DNA of 64,000 bases from Planctomycetota bacterium (GTDB lineage: Bacteria; Planctomycetota; SZUA-567; H5-PLA8), in assembly GCA_023150555.1 (NCBI GenBank), contig JAKLKQ010000014.1, positions 1 through 64,000 on the forward strand, read 5' to 3'. Numbering within the stretch: the first letter of the stretch is position 1; each line of letters opens with the position of its first letter. The notes under the pieces were generated by a model that was not told where the DNA came from, did no database searches, and saw nothing but the letters and a program-made list of their open reading frames with translations. Position numbers and translations under genes: made by a program. Of this stretch, positions 16,414-25,594 are shown one piece after another.

Positions 16414-17301
16414 ATGCCTATGCGGCAAACCATTTCCTACCGTTTGATGTGCGCTGCCGTCCTTTCCATGGCTTTCCTGTCGACATCCAATCTCCGTGCG
16501 GCCACAACGGAAAAAGAGGCCATAGCTGAAGTCAAAGCGGCCATAAAGACCGCGCTTGCGAATCTGAAGGTGGACATCTCGGCAAAACTGGCCGTCTTCA
16601 ACACCGATGTTGACGCCCTTCTTGCAGCCACGACACCAGGCAACGCGGATACCGTACCGGACGCGTTGGCCGGTCTTGTGGGACAGTTGGCCGCCGACTT
16701 GTATGCGGATTCCAGGAACGAGAGCAACGACGTCACCGTTGCAGGCAACGTCGCCTTTTTTGGAGCCAACGTGCTTCCCCCTAAGGGGTTCCTCGCCGGG
16801 GGCGGTGGGGACCTGGACAAGTTCAGGCTGGCCGCGGAAAAACTTTTGGCTGGCGCCAAAAAGAAGGTTGAATCCAAGTTGAAAAAATTTGTCGCCGCAT
16901 TCCGCAAGATCGACAGCATTGCCTATGACATTCTTTTTACTGTAAGAAAGTTTCCTAGTTTCACGGGTGTCGCGGGGAATAACACTTCAACAGCAGGGCT
17001 GGGCTCAAATTCGGGAGTAGAGCATGCGGTAGTTTGCATGATATCAGGAAGCGGAACCGGGACGGGGGACGGCGACATTAGCATCGCTGGACTTTGCAGA
17101 GTAAGCAACCTGCTGACTGTTTCCATCTCAACTACCGTTGGAACATCGGCAAACAACGGCGTCACTGCCGACGCCAGCGGGCTGTGGAAGACGGCTTTCT
17201 CAAACGTCGCGGAAGGAAACGTTAGAGTCATCATCATAGAAGAAGGCGACGCCACGAATCCGCAACTGGACATTATTACGGTTGGTGTTCCGCAGCCTTA
17301 A
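16414..17301 (+). CDS. Secreted protein of unknown function
   Basis: 295 residues from ATG 16414, with GGAGA five bases upstream. A signal peptide ends at NLRA-ATTEK (about residue 29). The mature protein starts with a long helical region (EAIAEVKAAIKTALANLKVDISAK; later KFRLAAEKLLAGAKKKVESKLKKF), followed by a Gly/Ser/Thr-rich C-terminal half (GSGTGTGDGDISIAGL, STTVGTSANNGV) likely to form beta strands. No family recognised. It has lower GC than its neighbours. It converges on the gene at 17350, with a hairpin between them. Confidence 0.7.
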   Translation: MPMRQTISYRLMCAAVLSMAFLSTSNLRAATTEKEAIAEVKAAIKTALANLKVDISAKLAVFNTDVDALLAATTPGNADTVPDALAGLVGQLAADLYADSRNESNDVTVAGNVAFFGANVLPPKGFLAGGGGDLDKFRLAAEKLLAGAKKKVESKLKKFVAAFRKIDSIAYDILFTVRKFPSFTGVAGNNTSTAGLGSNSGVEHAVVCMISGSGTGTGDGDISIAGLCRVSNLLTVSISTTVGTSANNGVTADASGLWKTAFSNVAEGNVRVIIIEEGDATNPQLDIITVGVPQP

Positions 17302-17315
17302 GTATCATCTCAGGA

Positions 17316-17345
17316 GGCGCACGGTTCGAGAGAGAGCCGTGCGCC
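17316..17345. terminator. Hairpin between convergent genes
   Basis: A 9-bp perfect stem GGCGCACGG / CCGTGCGCC (17316-17324, 17337-17345), extendable outward by AGGA/TCCT with a one-base bulge. It lies between the stops of two convergent genes and probably ends transcription both ways, though no strong T-run follows. Confidence 0.55.
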
Positions 17346-17349
17346 CATC

Positions 17350-19653
17350 CTATTCCATCTTGAGAACCCGGCGGATCCGGAAGGGCATCCGGACCCGCTG
17401 TCCGTCTGGCTGGATGTTGATCGGCACCGGCGCGTCGACTTCCTTGCCTTCTTCTGCGCCCGCTTCGCCGTCCATGCCTTCCTCGCCCTCTTCGGCCGCG
17501 CCGACCGCGCCGGGCGTGTTGGCGCCCTTGCCGCTCAGGACGGCCTGGTAGATCTGCCGCACCCGCGTGCGGGCCTCCAGGTCCTTGTGGTTCCAGTGCT
17601 GCGCCAGCACGCCCAGGACGCCCAGGCCGATGCCGGACAGCGCCTGCTGCGCGGTGTCGCGGGTGGCCGCGTCGGGATCGGCCAGCTTGGCGACCAGGGC
17701 GTCGATCTCCTTCGCCTGCTCGACGGGCGGCATCGCGTTGGGGGCCTCGTAGGAAACCAGCACATCCAGCGGCACGGAGAGTTTCCCCCCGCCAGTGAGT
17801 TCGAAGGCCAGACGCCGGGGCGCGGCGCCCGCCGCCCCGGCGCTCAAGCGCGCCGGCAGTGAGGAGCCGTCCCACAGGGTTACGCGCAGGCCGCGTGCGA
17901 CTCCGCGCCGCGCGCTGAGGCCCCGGACTTGCGCGGGATCAACCTTCTGGGTGCCGAAGGGCGTCTCGAGCGTCAGGGCGCCGCCTTCGCCGTTTAGCGT
18001 TCCGTGGAAGATGTCGCCGTTGTTCAGGCTCAGGCTCGGCGGGATGGAGGACGGCGGCGGCCCAACGGGCGGCGGCGGAACAGTCGGCGCCTTGGTCTTT
18101 TCGCCTTCGTCCTCGCCGGCGCCCATGTCGGCCTCGGCTTCGGCGATGGCCTTTTCCACATCGGTCTTGGGCGTCTTCGGGCCTTCGGCCGCTTCGGGAG
18201 GCTGCTCTGTGGTGTAGACCTCGTCGGGCGCGAAGATCGCGCCGGAGATGCGGCCGATGTCCAGCGCGACCTCGCCGCCGACGCTGCGCGTGACCTTCCA
18301 GTGCGCGTCGGCCGGCAGGGCCGCGAAGGCCGAGCCGTCGGCGAGCTCAACCACGGGCATGCGCACGCCTTCGCCGGGGAACGCGATGCGCCTGATCTTC
18401 GCGGGTTCGACCGAGACGTCTCCGTAGAGCGTCTTGAAGATGATGCGTTCGGCCGCGAGTTTGCCGGTGATGCGGTCGCCGTCGCGCAGCACGAAGACGG
18501 GGTCCTTGAAGAGGATGCGTTCGGCGGGCGAATCGAACAGGTCGGGTTCGGGAGCGCCGTCCGCGGCCGATTCCAAATCCTTGTCCTTAGCCCTGGCGTG
18601 GGGCGGCGCTGGTGTGGGCTGGGGGACGCGGCGGCCGTAGCGCCCAACGTTTTCCAGCGGGACGGCCAGTTCGTTTCCGCCGCGCAGCTTGATGTTCAGC
18701 GCGGGCTCGGCGATGCGCCCGGTCAGGACCTCGCCGGTGTCCAGCACAAGCCGGTACTCGTCCTCGGCGGCCGCGAAGAGGCTCAGGATGCGCTCCGTCG
18801 GGATGGTGCTCTTGCCGAATTCGCCGCTGAAGGTCACCGCGGCGGTCTTCAGGTCCCCGAAGATCTGCTCGCCGCTGCGCAGTTGCAGGGCATCGACGAC
18901 CGTGCCGCGGTAGAGCGGCAGATCGCCGAGCGCGAACAGCCCGCCGCCGCCGCCGGTATTGACGACGATGCGCCGCAGCGCGGCCGGCAGATCGCGGACC
19001 AGCGCGTCGAAGTCCAGCTTCTTGACGAAGGCCTCGGCCTCCTCCACCGACCGGCGCTGCGCGATGACGTGAAAGAAGGCCGCGCGCTTGCCTGGAGCGA
19101 CCTTGAACGGCCCGAGCATCTCGACGATGGTTCCGTCCTGGACGTTGGCCAGCGCGCGAACCGTCTGGCGGCGCCCGGCGTAGACGTGCGCAAGAACGCT
19201 GCGTCCCGCGCCCTGGGAGACAATGCTGTAGGGCACGCCGTGCTTGGTCGGGGGCACGGGGCTCTGGATGCCCTGCCCGGTGCCGAGGTTGCTGTAAAGC
19301 GACAGGGTCACGTCCACGGGCGAATCGCCGGTGTTCTCGACGACCTCCACATAGCGCGCGCAGCCCGGCCCCTGCTGCGAGACCAGCACGTTTCGCGTCA
19401 CCTGAAGGTTTCCCATCGGCGCGGGCCCAAAGACGATCTCGCCGCTATCGCCGCGGCCCTGCGCGCCGCCCGGAAAGGCCTGCTCGTTGACCAGCAGCGA
19501 AAGGCCGCCGTCGTAGGTGTCGTTTCCGCCGTCGGAGACCGAGCCGTCGCCCTGCAGGTCCCACAGGAAACCTTCGGAGTCCTGATTGGCGCGGATGGAC
19601 GGCGCGCACAGCACCGCCGCCAGCAGCATGGCCAATGCCCATTCAAGCCGCAT
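17350..19653 (-). CDS. Large secreted protein with Sm-like (DGxxxxG) repeats
   Basis: 767 residues. I choose the ATG at 19653 because GGGAGGAA lies just upstream and a signal peptide follows (MRLEWALAMLLAAVLCAPSIRA). Residues about 25-240 form a beta-rich domain (YVEVVENTGDSPVDVTLSLYSNL). Then at least four copies of a small barrel motif occur: LRSGEQIFGDLK, LDTGEVLTGRI...VPLENVGRYG, LRDGDRITGKL...VEPAKIRRIAFP, LNNGDIFHGTL...VDPAQVRGLSA. Proline/acid-rich linkers separate them. A HEAT-like stretch near 680 (EIDALVAKLADPDAATRDTAQQAL) is similar to those in planctomycete outer proteins. The end is acidic. Function unknown. Confidence 0.75.
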   Translation of the reverse strand: MRLEWALAMLLAAVLCAPSIRANQDSEGFLWDLQGDGSVSDGGNDTYDGGLSLLVNEQAFPGGAQGRGDSGEIVFGPAPMGNLQVTRNVLVSQQGPGCARYVEVVENTGDSPVDVTLSLYSNLGTGQGIQSPVPPTKHGVPYSIVSQGAGRSVLAHVYAGRRQTVRALANVQDGTIVEMLGPFKVAPGKRAAFFHVIAQRRSVEEAEAFVKKLDFDALVRDLPAALRRIVVNTGGGGGLFALGDLPLYRGTVVDALQLRSGEQIFGDLKTAAVTFSGEFGKSTIPTERILSLFAAAEDEYRLVLDTGEVLTGRIAEPALNIKLRGGNELAVPLENVGRYGRRVPQPTPAPPHARAKDKDLESAADGAPEPDLFDSPAERILFKDPVFVLRDGDRITGKLAAERIIFKTLYGDVSVEPAKIRRIAFPGEGVRMPVVELADGSAFAALPADAHWKVTRSVGGEVALDIGRISGAIFAPDEVYTTEQPPEAAEGPKTPKTDVEKAIAEAEADMGAGEDEGEKTKAPTVPPPPVGPPPSSIPPSLSLNNGDIFHGTLNGEGGALTLETPFGTQKVDPAQVRGLSARRGVARGLRVTLWDGSSLPARLSAGAAGAAPRRLAFELTGGGKLSVPLDVLVSYEAPNAMPPVEQAKEIDALVAKLADPDAATRDTAQQALSGIGLGVLGVLAQHWNHKDLEARTRVRQIYQAVLSGKGANTPGAVGAAEEGEEGMDGEAGAEEGKEVDAPVPINIQPDGQRVRMPFRIRRVLKME

Positions 19654-19903
19654 GGTCGCATTCCTCCCTGCCTGCATTGTGTACGGTATTCCTTAGTGGC
19701 GTATTGCGAGCGAAACGTCCCGGCATTTCCCGGGAAATCGAAGGCACGCGGCACGCGAAGCGCGCAACGAACCGCGCCACCTTAGTGCGGGCAATGCCTT
19801 CCCGCACCGGGGAGTCTACCAAAGCCCCTCAGCGGGATACAGAATAAGGACGTGAAGCGGCCTGCCGCGGTTCGCGGGATTCCGGCAAGGATTTACACAC
19901 CTC

Positions 19904-22789
19904 TTACGGCGCGGCGTCGGGGACGTCCTTGAGGGCGATCGTCTCGCCGGCGTGGTAGTCCAGCTTCACGCTCACGATGCGACCGTTGCCGGAGTCGGAG
20001 AGGAAGACGCGGCGGTCGGTGTGCGTGCCGACGTAGGCGCAGTTGACCAGGCCCACCTCGTCGCCGCCCAGGGGCACGGCGCTGCCGGGGCCGGCGCTGT
20101 CCACGTTGCCGTAGCGCCCGATGCGCGTGATCAGGTTGCCGCTGGAATCGAGCACCGCGACGGTGAACTGGTACTGCTCGGGCGCAATGGAGCGCCCGTA
20201 GTAGTCCAGCGCGAAACGCGCGAAACGGCAGGCGCAGCCGCCGCCGGCGCGCTGCGGGTTGAAGCCCGCGAAGCCCACCGCGCCGTAGAACCACTCGGCG
20301 TTCTCGACCCAGGCGTTGCCCAGCGGGCCGTTGTTCAGCTGCGGCGGCTTCTTGGGCACGGCGTCGTCGGGCAGCGGCACGGGCACGGCCTTCGACGAGC
20401 AGATCACCTTGCCGTTGCGCGGCTTGAACTTCATCAGCGTTTCGGACATCTCGTTCATGAACTTCTTGCCGTCCAGCACGCGGGTAGGCGTGGCCATCGT
20501 GTAGATGTTGTCGTCGCGGTCCATGCCCACGCCGTCGACCTGACCGATACCCGGCACGGCGTCCTCGTAGACCATCTCGCCGTGCTTGTTCCAGACGTGC
20601 AGGCAGGACGAGGTCGACGACGAGATGCGCCCGGGGTAGACGGCGGGGCTGTAGGGCTTGCCGACGAAGATCGGCTTGTCTTCCAACTGCGAGGTCCGGC
20701 TGACGCCCATGTAACGGTACGAGCAGGCCACGAGGATGTGGCCCTTGGGCGAGACGTACAGCCCGCCGGTGTGCGCGCAGACCGGGAAGGTCGACGGCAT
20801 CACCAGGCCGCCCATCACCGGCGCATACGTGCCGAAGACTTCGCCGACGGCCTCCAGTTCCTCGCCGTAGTCGAAGGGGACCTCCCGCATCGAGGCGACG
20901 TCCATGCGCGTCACCACGTCCACGGTGCGCAGGTAGGCCAGGCCGTCCAGGTCGAAGGCCACGTCCTGCGTGGTGAAGGGCAGGTCGAGGGTCTTGTACT
21001 TCAGGTTGTCGACGTCGATCTCAAGCAGCTGCTTGACGGACATGCGGTAGTGCCCGCCGTCGCCTTCGTGCAGGTACAGCTTGCGCGTCTTCGGATTAAA
21101 GCAGAACTTCTGCAGCAGCGCGCTGGGCGGGTGCGCGCGCGGCACCTGCTTCAGCGTCTCCTCGCCGAAGTTCCTAAGGGCCTCGAGCTTCCCGTTCTTC
21201 TCGCGCAGCACCAGGATCCCGGTCTGGTCCCAGGCCATGGCCGCGCCGCCGTTGCCCGGGTGGATGCCGCGTTCCAGGTCGTTGCGGTTCTCGCGCCCCA
21301 GCCAGACCGTCAGCGGTTCGGCCCAGCTGTCGATCTCGCCGGTATAGAAAAGAGCGCTGGGCAGGCCCATGTACGACCCCGGCGGGCCTTCCCACTTGGT
21401 CAAAGGCAGGGCATAGCTTTTCAGCACCTTGGGATCGTCGAACGTCCCAAGCCGCGTAAGGCTCGGCTGGAACTTCGGGAAGGGGTTGGCGCCCCATAGG
21501 ACCCGCGACGGCACGCCCCACGAGAAGACGTAGATCTCGCTGGTCTTGCGGTGTACGCGCACCACGGCGGGCTTGGCGGCGGGGATGTTCTTGAGGTGCT
21601 TGCCTTCGGCGTCGAAGACCTGCACGCGGTCATTCATGAAGTCGCCGACATAAACGCGGCCCTGCGCGTCGCAGTCGACGGAGGTGGCGTTGCGGAACTT
21701 TCCGGGCTCGGTGCCTTCGCCGGTCGCGACGCCTTCCTTCGAGACGTCGAAGGCCCCGGCGAAGATCTTGGGTTCCTCGCTGCCGTCCAGCGGCATGCGC
21801 CAGACCGCGTGCAGCGTGTCGAAGTTGTACTCGAAGCGGAATGCGTACCCGGCCAGGTACAGCCACTTGCCGTCGGGCGAGACGGCCGCGCTGGACGGCC
21901 AGGCCTCCAGCGTCTGCCCCCACTTGTCGCGGGTGAAGAAGTTCTTCAGCGTCACCGCGGTGCGCGGTCCGTAGACCTCCTTGCCGCCGCTGCTGCCGTC
22001 GGTGGCCAGGCGGTTGAGGCGCACCTTGGCGACGGCCAGCGTCTTGCCGCGCACGGCCATGGCGCTGGCGCCGTTGCCTTCCATTGCGGCGGTCTTGTCG
22101 TCCAGACTGGCGTTGTCGCCGGACGTGAAGAGCGAATGCTGGTAGAGGCCCTGTTTGAGCGCGATCTTGCGGCCGTGCGGGAAGTCGTACCACTCCAGGC
22201 CCTTGACCTGCTCTATCTGGTCCGCGGGGAAGGGGTAGATCGTTCTGGCGTAGGCGCCGTCGCGGTCGTAGCGCCGGATGTGGTCGACGCCGAATCCGTC
22301 AAAGACGTACACGCCCTCTTCGCCGGCCTGAAGCAGCGGCGCGGCCTCGCCGACGCGCTTGTACGGCGACCAGTAGAGGTTCTTCTCGAACCGCGGCTTG
22401 AGGCCCAGCGAGACGCGGATGTGATGGCTGTTCTTGTCGTCGACGTATCTCCCTTGGTCGTCCTTGCCGTCCCAGACCAAGCGCTGCTTCAGGCTGTCCT
22501 TATGGAGGGGCGGCGGGGCCTTGGGGCCCAGGACGCCGCTGGCGAGGTGCCGCACGATCCGCCCGTCGCTGTCTTCGATCGCCACCGTCGCGTCGCACCA
22601 GCCCTTGCTGGCGAAGGAGATTTCGATGTGGTCGCCCGCGCGCGTCACGGCGGGGCGTTCGGTGAACTCGTAGACCTCCTCGCGCTTGACCTTGAACTCG
22701 TCGTAGTCCGACGCGCCGGCCAACCCGGCGAACCAAAGCCACAACGCCGCTCCGACGACCGAAATCGGACGCCTGACGCAAAGGGACAA
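19904..22789 (-). CDS. Secreted NHL-type propeller protein, paralogue A (TTG start)
   Basis: 961 residues. The only start giving a signal peptide is TTG at 22789, with GGGAGGG seven bases upstream; the product begins MSLCVRRPISVVGAALWLWF and is cut near GLAGA-SDY. Longer forms would overlap the divergent gene and encode non-protein-like sequence. An N-terminal domain of about 110 residues follows (DEFKVKREEVYEFTERPAVT ... VWDGKDDQGRYVDDKNSHHI), which resembles a FlgD-type Ig fold. Then come NHL-like blades (DCDAQGRVYVGDFMNDRVQV, MDRDDNIYTMATPTRV) and a C-terminal region with CACRFARF and RIGRYGNVD. Colinear with paralogues at 52715 and 55587 over its whole length. Exported; ligand unknown. 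Confidence 0.85.
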   Translation of the reverse strand: MSLCVRRPISVVGAALWLWFAGLAGASDYDEFKVKREEVYEFTERPAVTRAGDHIEISFASKGWCDATVAIEDSDGRIVRHLASGVLGPKAPPPLHKDSLKQRLVWDGKDDQGRYVDDKNSHHIRVSLGLKPRFEKNLYWSPYKRVGEAAPLLQAGEEGVYVFDGFGVDHIRRYDRDGAYARTIYPFPADQIEQVKGLEWYDFPHGRKIALKQGLYQHSLFTSGDNASLDDKTAAMEGNGASAMAVRGKTLAVAKVRLNRLATDGSSGGKEVYGPRTAVTLKNFFTRDKWGQTLEAWPSSAAVSPDGKWLYLAGYAFRFEYNFDTLHAVWRMPLDGSEEPKIFAGAFDVSKEGVATGEGTEPGKFRNATSVDCDAQGRVYVGDFMNDRVQVFDAEGKHLKNIPAAKPAVVRVHRKTSEIYVFSWGVPSRVLWGANPFPKFQPSLTRLGTFDDPKVLKSYALPLTKWEGPPGSYMGLPSALFYTGEIDSWAEPLTVWLGRENRNDLERGIHPGNGGAAMAWDQTGILVLREKNGKLEALRNFGEETLKQVPRAHPPSALLQKFCFNPKTRKLYLHEGDGGHYRMSVKQLLEIDVDNLKYKTLDLPFTTQDVAFDLDGLAYLRTVDVVTRMDVASMREVPFDYGEELEAVGEVFGTYAPVMGGLVMPSTFPVCAHTGGLYVSPKGHILVACSYRYMGVSRTSQLEDKPIFVGKPYSPAVYPGRISSSTSSCLHVWNKHGEMVYEDAVPGIGQVDGVGMDRDDNIYTMATPTRVLDGKKFMNEMSETLMKFKPRNGKVICSSKAVPVPLPDDAVPKKPPQLNNGPLGNAWVENAEWFYGAVGFAGFNPQRAGGGCACRFARFALDYYGRSIAPEQYQFTVAVLDSSGNLITRIGRYGNVDSAGPGSAVPLGGDEVGLVNCAYVGTHTDRRVFLSDSGNGRIVSVKLDYHAGETIALKDVPDAAP

Positions 22790-23082
22790 GGGGAGACCCT
22801 CCCGGACTCGATTGTTGCGATGGCAGCAAGGCCAGACCCTTCGGCGCGGACCCGCGGTCTCCGCTCCGAAGGGCCTCCTTATATATAGGGAGTACACCGA
22901 ACGGGTGACAGCTGGGAGGCGTCCCTTGCTTCCCGATTTCGGCCCATCTGAATCTCGCAACTCTTTACACAGCAAGGCGATGCGATTTAGGGACGCCGGC
23001 CAAGGAGGGTGCCGGGTTGAAAGCCAGCGGTCGGTTGGGTTAGCCTGCAAGGCACCCAATCGCCCGTCGGGAGGCCAAACGC

Positions 23083-24294
23083 ATGCCCCGCCCATCTATT
23101 CGTTCTCATTCGGCCGTCCGGCTGCTGCTGCTCTCCGCCGCAGCCGCCGCGCCTGCTTTTGCCGCAGACCAGGCGGCGCCCAAGGTGACGCTCGACGATC
23201 AGCAGCGCCTGTGCATCGGCGGCGAGCCGTTCTTCCCCATCGGCATCTACTCGGTGCGGGAAGTGGGGCAACTCGCCGCGGCCAAGGATCTGGGCTTCAA
23301 CACCGTCCACACCTACCAGGGCGAGGGCTCGAAGGAGAAGGACGGCAGCGCGAGTCCGATCCAGGAGATCCGCGCTTACCTCGACGCCGCGCACGCCCTG
23401 GGCCTGAAGGTATTCCTGGGCCTGCCGCGCTACCAGGTGGTGAACAAGGACGCGAAGGCGCTGGCCGAACGCATCGACGCGCTGAAGGATCATCCCGCGC
23501 TGCTGGTCTGGTACCTCTTCGACGAACCCGACCATCAAAAGGTTCCCCCCGCGATAGTGCAGCACTGCGCCGAGGTGGTGCGCAAGCACGACCCGAACCA
23601 TCCGAGCGTGGAAGTGCTATGCCTGATGTACGAACGGCGGGCCGAGCACATAAAGAATCCCGCGTACGTCAACCTTCCCGACATCCTGATGGCCGATCCC
23701 TATCCGCGCACGCCCGCCAACGCGGACCTGGGCCCTGTGACGCGGGAACTCGACGCCGCGCGCCAGCTGGCCGGCCCCAAGAAGCCGCTGTGGAACGTCC
23801 TGCAGCTTCACGGCAAGGGCCCCGGCGGGACGGGCTACGGGCTGCTGGAGCCCACCTGGCCCGAACTGCGCAACATGGCCTACCAGTCGCTGGCCGCGGG
23901 CGTGAAGGGGCTGACGGCCTTCGCCTACCACGCCGGGGAGTTCAAGCTGTACCAATCGCCGGAGGGATTGAAGAACGCCAAGCGCCTCACCGAGGAACTG
24001 CGCGTGCTTGCGCCGGCGCTGTTGGCGGACGCACCCGCGAAGGCCCCGCTGGCCGTGGACAAGAACGACGCGCTGCGCTGGCGCGCGTTCGTGCAAGGCG
24101 GCAAGTGCTACCTGCTGGCGGTGAACCTGAGCCGCGCGAAGACAAAGCTCGGCGCGGCGGCGGCCGAAGGCGGAAAACTGCCGGCCGAAGCGAAGTTACT
24201 CTTCGACAATCGCACGCTGGCCATCAAGGACGGCAAGCTCTCCGAAGAACTCGAGCCCCAAGGCGTGCGCGTCTACGAACTGGCGGCGGAGTAA
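23083..24294 (+). CDS. Secreted GH-A-like TIM-barrel hydrolase
   Basis: 403 residues. Signal peptide (AVRLLLLSAAAAAPAFA-ADQ). The core starts with the GH-A opening GEPFFPIGIYSVREVGQLAAAKDLGFNT. The motif LVWYLFDEPD places a glutamate (Glu148) at the usual acid/base position at the end of beta 4. Later YGLLEPTWPELRNMAYQSLAAGVKG and a beta-sandwich domain (about 315-403) complete the fold. This pattern recurs in PVC bacteria in proteins annotated as GH42- or GH2-like, but I cannot name a family or substrate. The second catalytic glutamate is not obvious. GGGAGG precedes the ATG. Divergent from NHL paralogue A, with about 290 bp between starts. Confidence 0.75.
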   Translation: MPRPSIRSHSAVRLLLLSAAAAAPAFAADQAAPKVTLDDQQRLCIGGEPFFPIGIYSVREVGQLAAAKDLGFNTVHTYQGEGSKEKDGSASPIQEIRAYLDAAHALGLKVFLGLPRYQVVNKDAKALAERIDALKDHPALLVWYLFDEPDHQKVPPAIVQHCAEVVRKHDPNHPSVEVLCLMYERRAEHIKNPAYVNLPDILMADPYPRTPANADLGPVTRELDAARQLAGPKKPLWNVLQLHGKGPGGTGYGLLEPTWPELRNMAYQSLAAGVKGLTAFAYHAGEFKLYQSPEGLKNAKRLTEELRVLAPALLADAPAKAPLAVDKNDALRWRAFVQGGKCYLLAVNLSRAKTKLGAAAAEGGKLPAEAKLLFDNRTLAIKDGKLSEELEPQGVRVYELAAE

Positions 24295-24306
24295 GATGCA
24301 ACGGAA

Positions 24307-24328
24307 ACGGCGGCCCGAAGGCCGCCGT
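24307..24328. terminator. Hairpin between convergent genes
   Basis: Perfect 9-bp stem ACGGCGGCC / GGCCGCCGT closed by the stable tetraloop CGAA, lying 12 bases after the GH-A-like gene and 33 bases from the TPR gene stop on the other strand. No T-run, but symmetrical and well placed to end both transcripts. Confidence 0.6.
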
Positions 24329-24361
24329 CGTCGTGCGATGGAGTGGGGCGAAGCGCCGCGC

Positions 24362-25594
24362 TCAGTCGAGCTGCGTCGGCAACTTGTCGGACGAAGCGCC
24401 CGCGATGGCGATCTCGCGGCCCTTCTGGCGCGCTTCGGCGAAGTACTTGTTGGCTTCCTTGTTCAGGCCCATCGAGAGGCAGACCATGCCGATGGCCTCG
24501 GGCAGGATGCCGTTTTCCGGGTCGAGCTTGCGGGCGGCCTCGAAGTGTTCGCGCGCCTCGCGCGGGCGGTTGTCCATGCCTTCCAGGATGCCCAGCCAGA
24601 TGCGGGGCTCGGCCCACTGGTCGTCCTCGTCGGCGGCGGCCTGGAAGCTGGTGCGGCCCATGTTGTAGTCGCCGCGGGAGATGTAACTTAGCCCGGCGTT
24701 GAACATGCACTCGGCGATCGAAGGCAGCTCGTCGAACTCCGCGAGCAGTTCCTTCATCTCGCTCTTGATGCCGGACTCAAAGGCCGCGATGTTCGCCAGG
24801 CCCCGGGCAACCGAAGGCGATACCTGGTCGCCCTTGACCGCCTTCGCCTGCTCGAAGTATTGCTTGGCCTCGACGATGTCGCCGCGCCGCGCCGAGATGG
24901 CGCCCAGAATGCTGGCGGCCTCGGCGAACTCCGGGTTCACCTGCAGGGCCTTGCGCAGTACCTGCTCGGCCTCCTCGATCTCGTTACGCCGCGCCAGCAG
25001 CATCCCTAAGCGCTGCAGCGCGAGGTCGAAATCGCCGTACTGGCTGACGGCGGTGCGATAGGCTTCCAGGGCCTCGTCGTGGCGGCCCAGGGCCTCCAGG
25101 CACTCGCCCTGCGCCTCCCACAGCTGCGCGTGGTTCTTCACCTTGGCCAACGACTGCTTGTAGTAGTTGCTCGCCTCCTCCCAGTTCTTCTGCTTCTGGA
25201 AGGCCAGGCCCAAGTTGCTCAGCGCCACGTTCCAGCCCGGGAAGTTCTTCACCGCCTCGTCCAGCGCGTCGATCGCGTCGTCGATGCGGTTGAGGTAGAT
25301 GTAGCAGAGGCCCAGGTTGTTCCAGCCCTCGCTGAAATCCGGCGAGAACTGCACGGCCTTCTCGAATTCCTTGATCGCGTCGTGCCACATCTGCTTCTCT
25401 ACGTACAGCAGCCCGCGGTCCTGGTGCTCGTCGGATAGGCCGTGTGCGCGGACGCTGCGGGCCGGCCCGGCCTGCATCGTGCCCATGAAAGGGCCCTGGG
25501 TGCGGACGGCGACCTTCTTGTCGGGCAGCGCGGCGCGCTCGCGGATGCCGCGGTTGGGACTGCTGCGACGCGCACCACGGATGGGTCGGGGCAT
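24362..25594 (-). CDS. TPR-repeat protein
   Basis: 410 residues from the internal ATG at 25594, which has GGAGGACC upstream; the open frame starts 16 codons earlier at a TTG without a ribosome site. The N-terminal 50 residues are basic and unordered (PRPIRGARRSSPNRG). From about residue 55 the protein is a superhelix of about ten tetratricopeptide repeats, e.g. AIKEFEKAVQFSPDFSEGWN, ALDEAVKNFPGWNVALSNLG, EALEAYRTAVSQYGDFDLAL, AEQVLRKALQVNPEFAEAAS, AREHFEAARKLDPENG. TPRs bind peptides and scaffold complexes; the partner is unknown. No signal peptide. Confidence 0.88.
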   Translation of the reverse strand: MPRPIRGARRSSPNRGIRERAALPDKKVAVRTQGPFMGTMQAGPARSVRAHGLSDEHQDRGLLYVEKQMWHDAIKEFEKAVQFSPDFSEGWNNLGLCYIYLNRIDDAIDALDEAVKNFPGWNVALSNLGLAFQKQKNWEEASNYYKQSLAKVKNHAQLWEAQGECLEALGRHDEALEAYRTAVSQYGDFDLALQRLGMLLARRNEIEEAEQVLRKALQVNPEFAEAASILGAISARRGDIVEAKQYFEQAKAVKGDQVSPSVARGLANIAAFESGIKSEMKELLAEFDELPSIAECMFNAGLSYISRGDYNMGRTSFQAAADEDDQWAEPRIWLGILEGMDNRPREAREHFEAARKLDPENGILPEAIGMVCLSMGLNKEANKYFAEARQKGREIAIAGASSDKLPTQLD

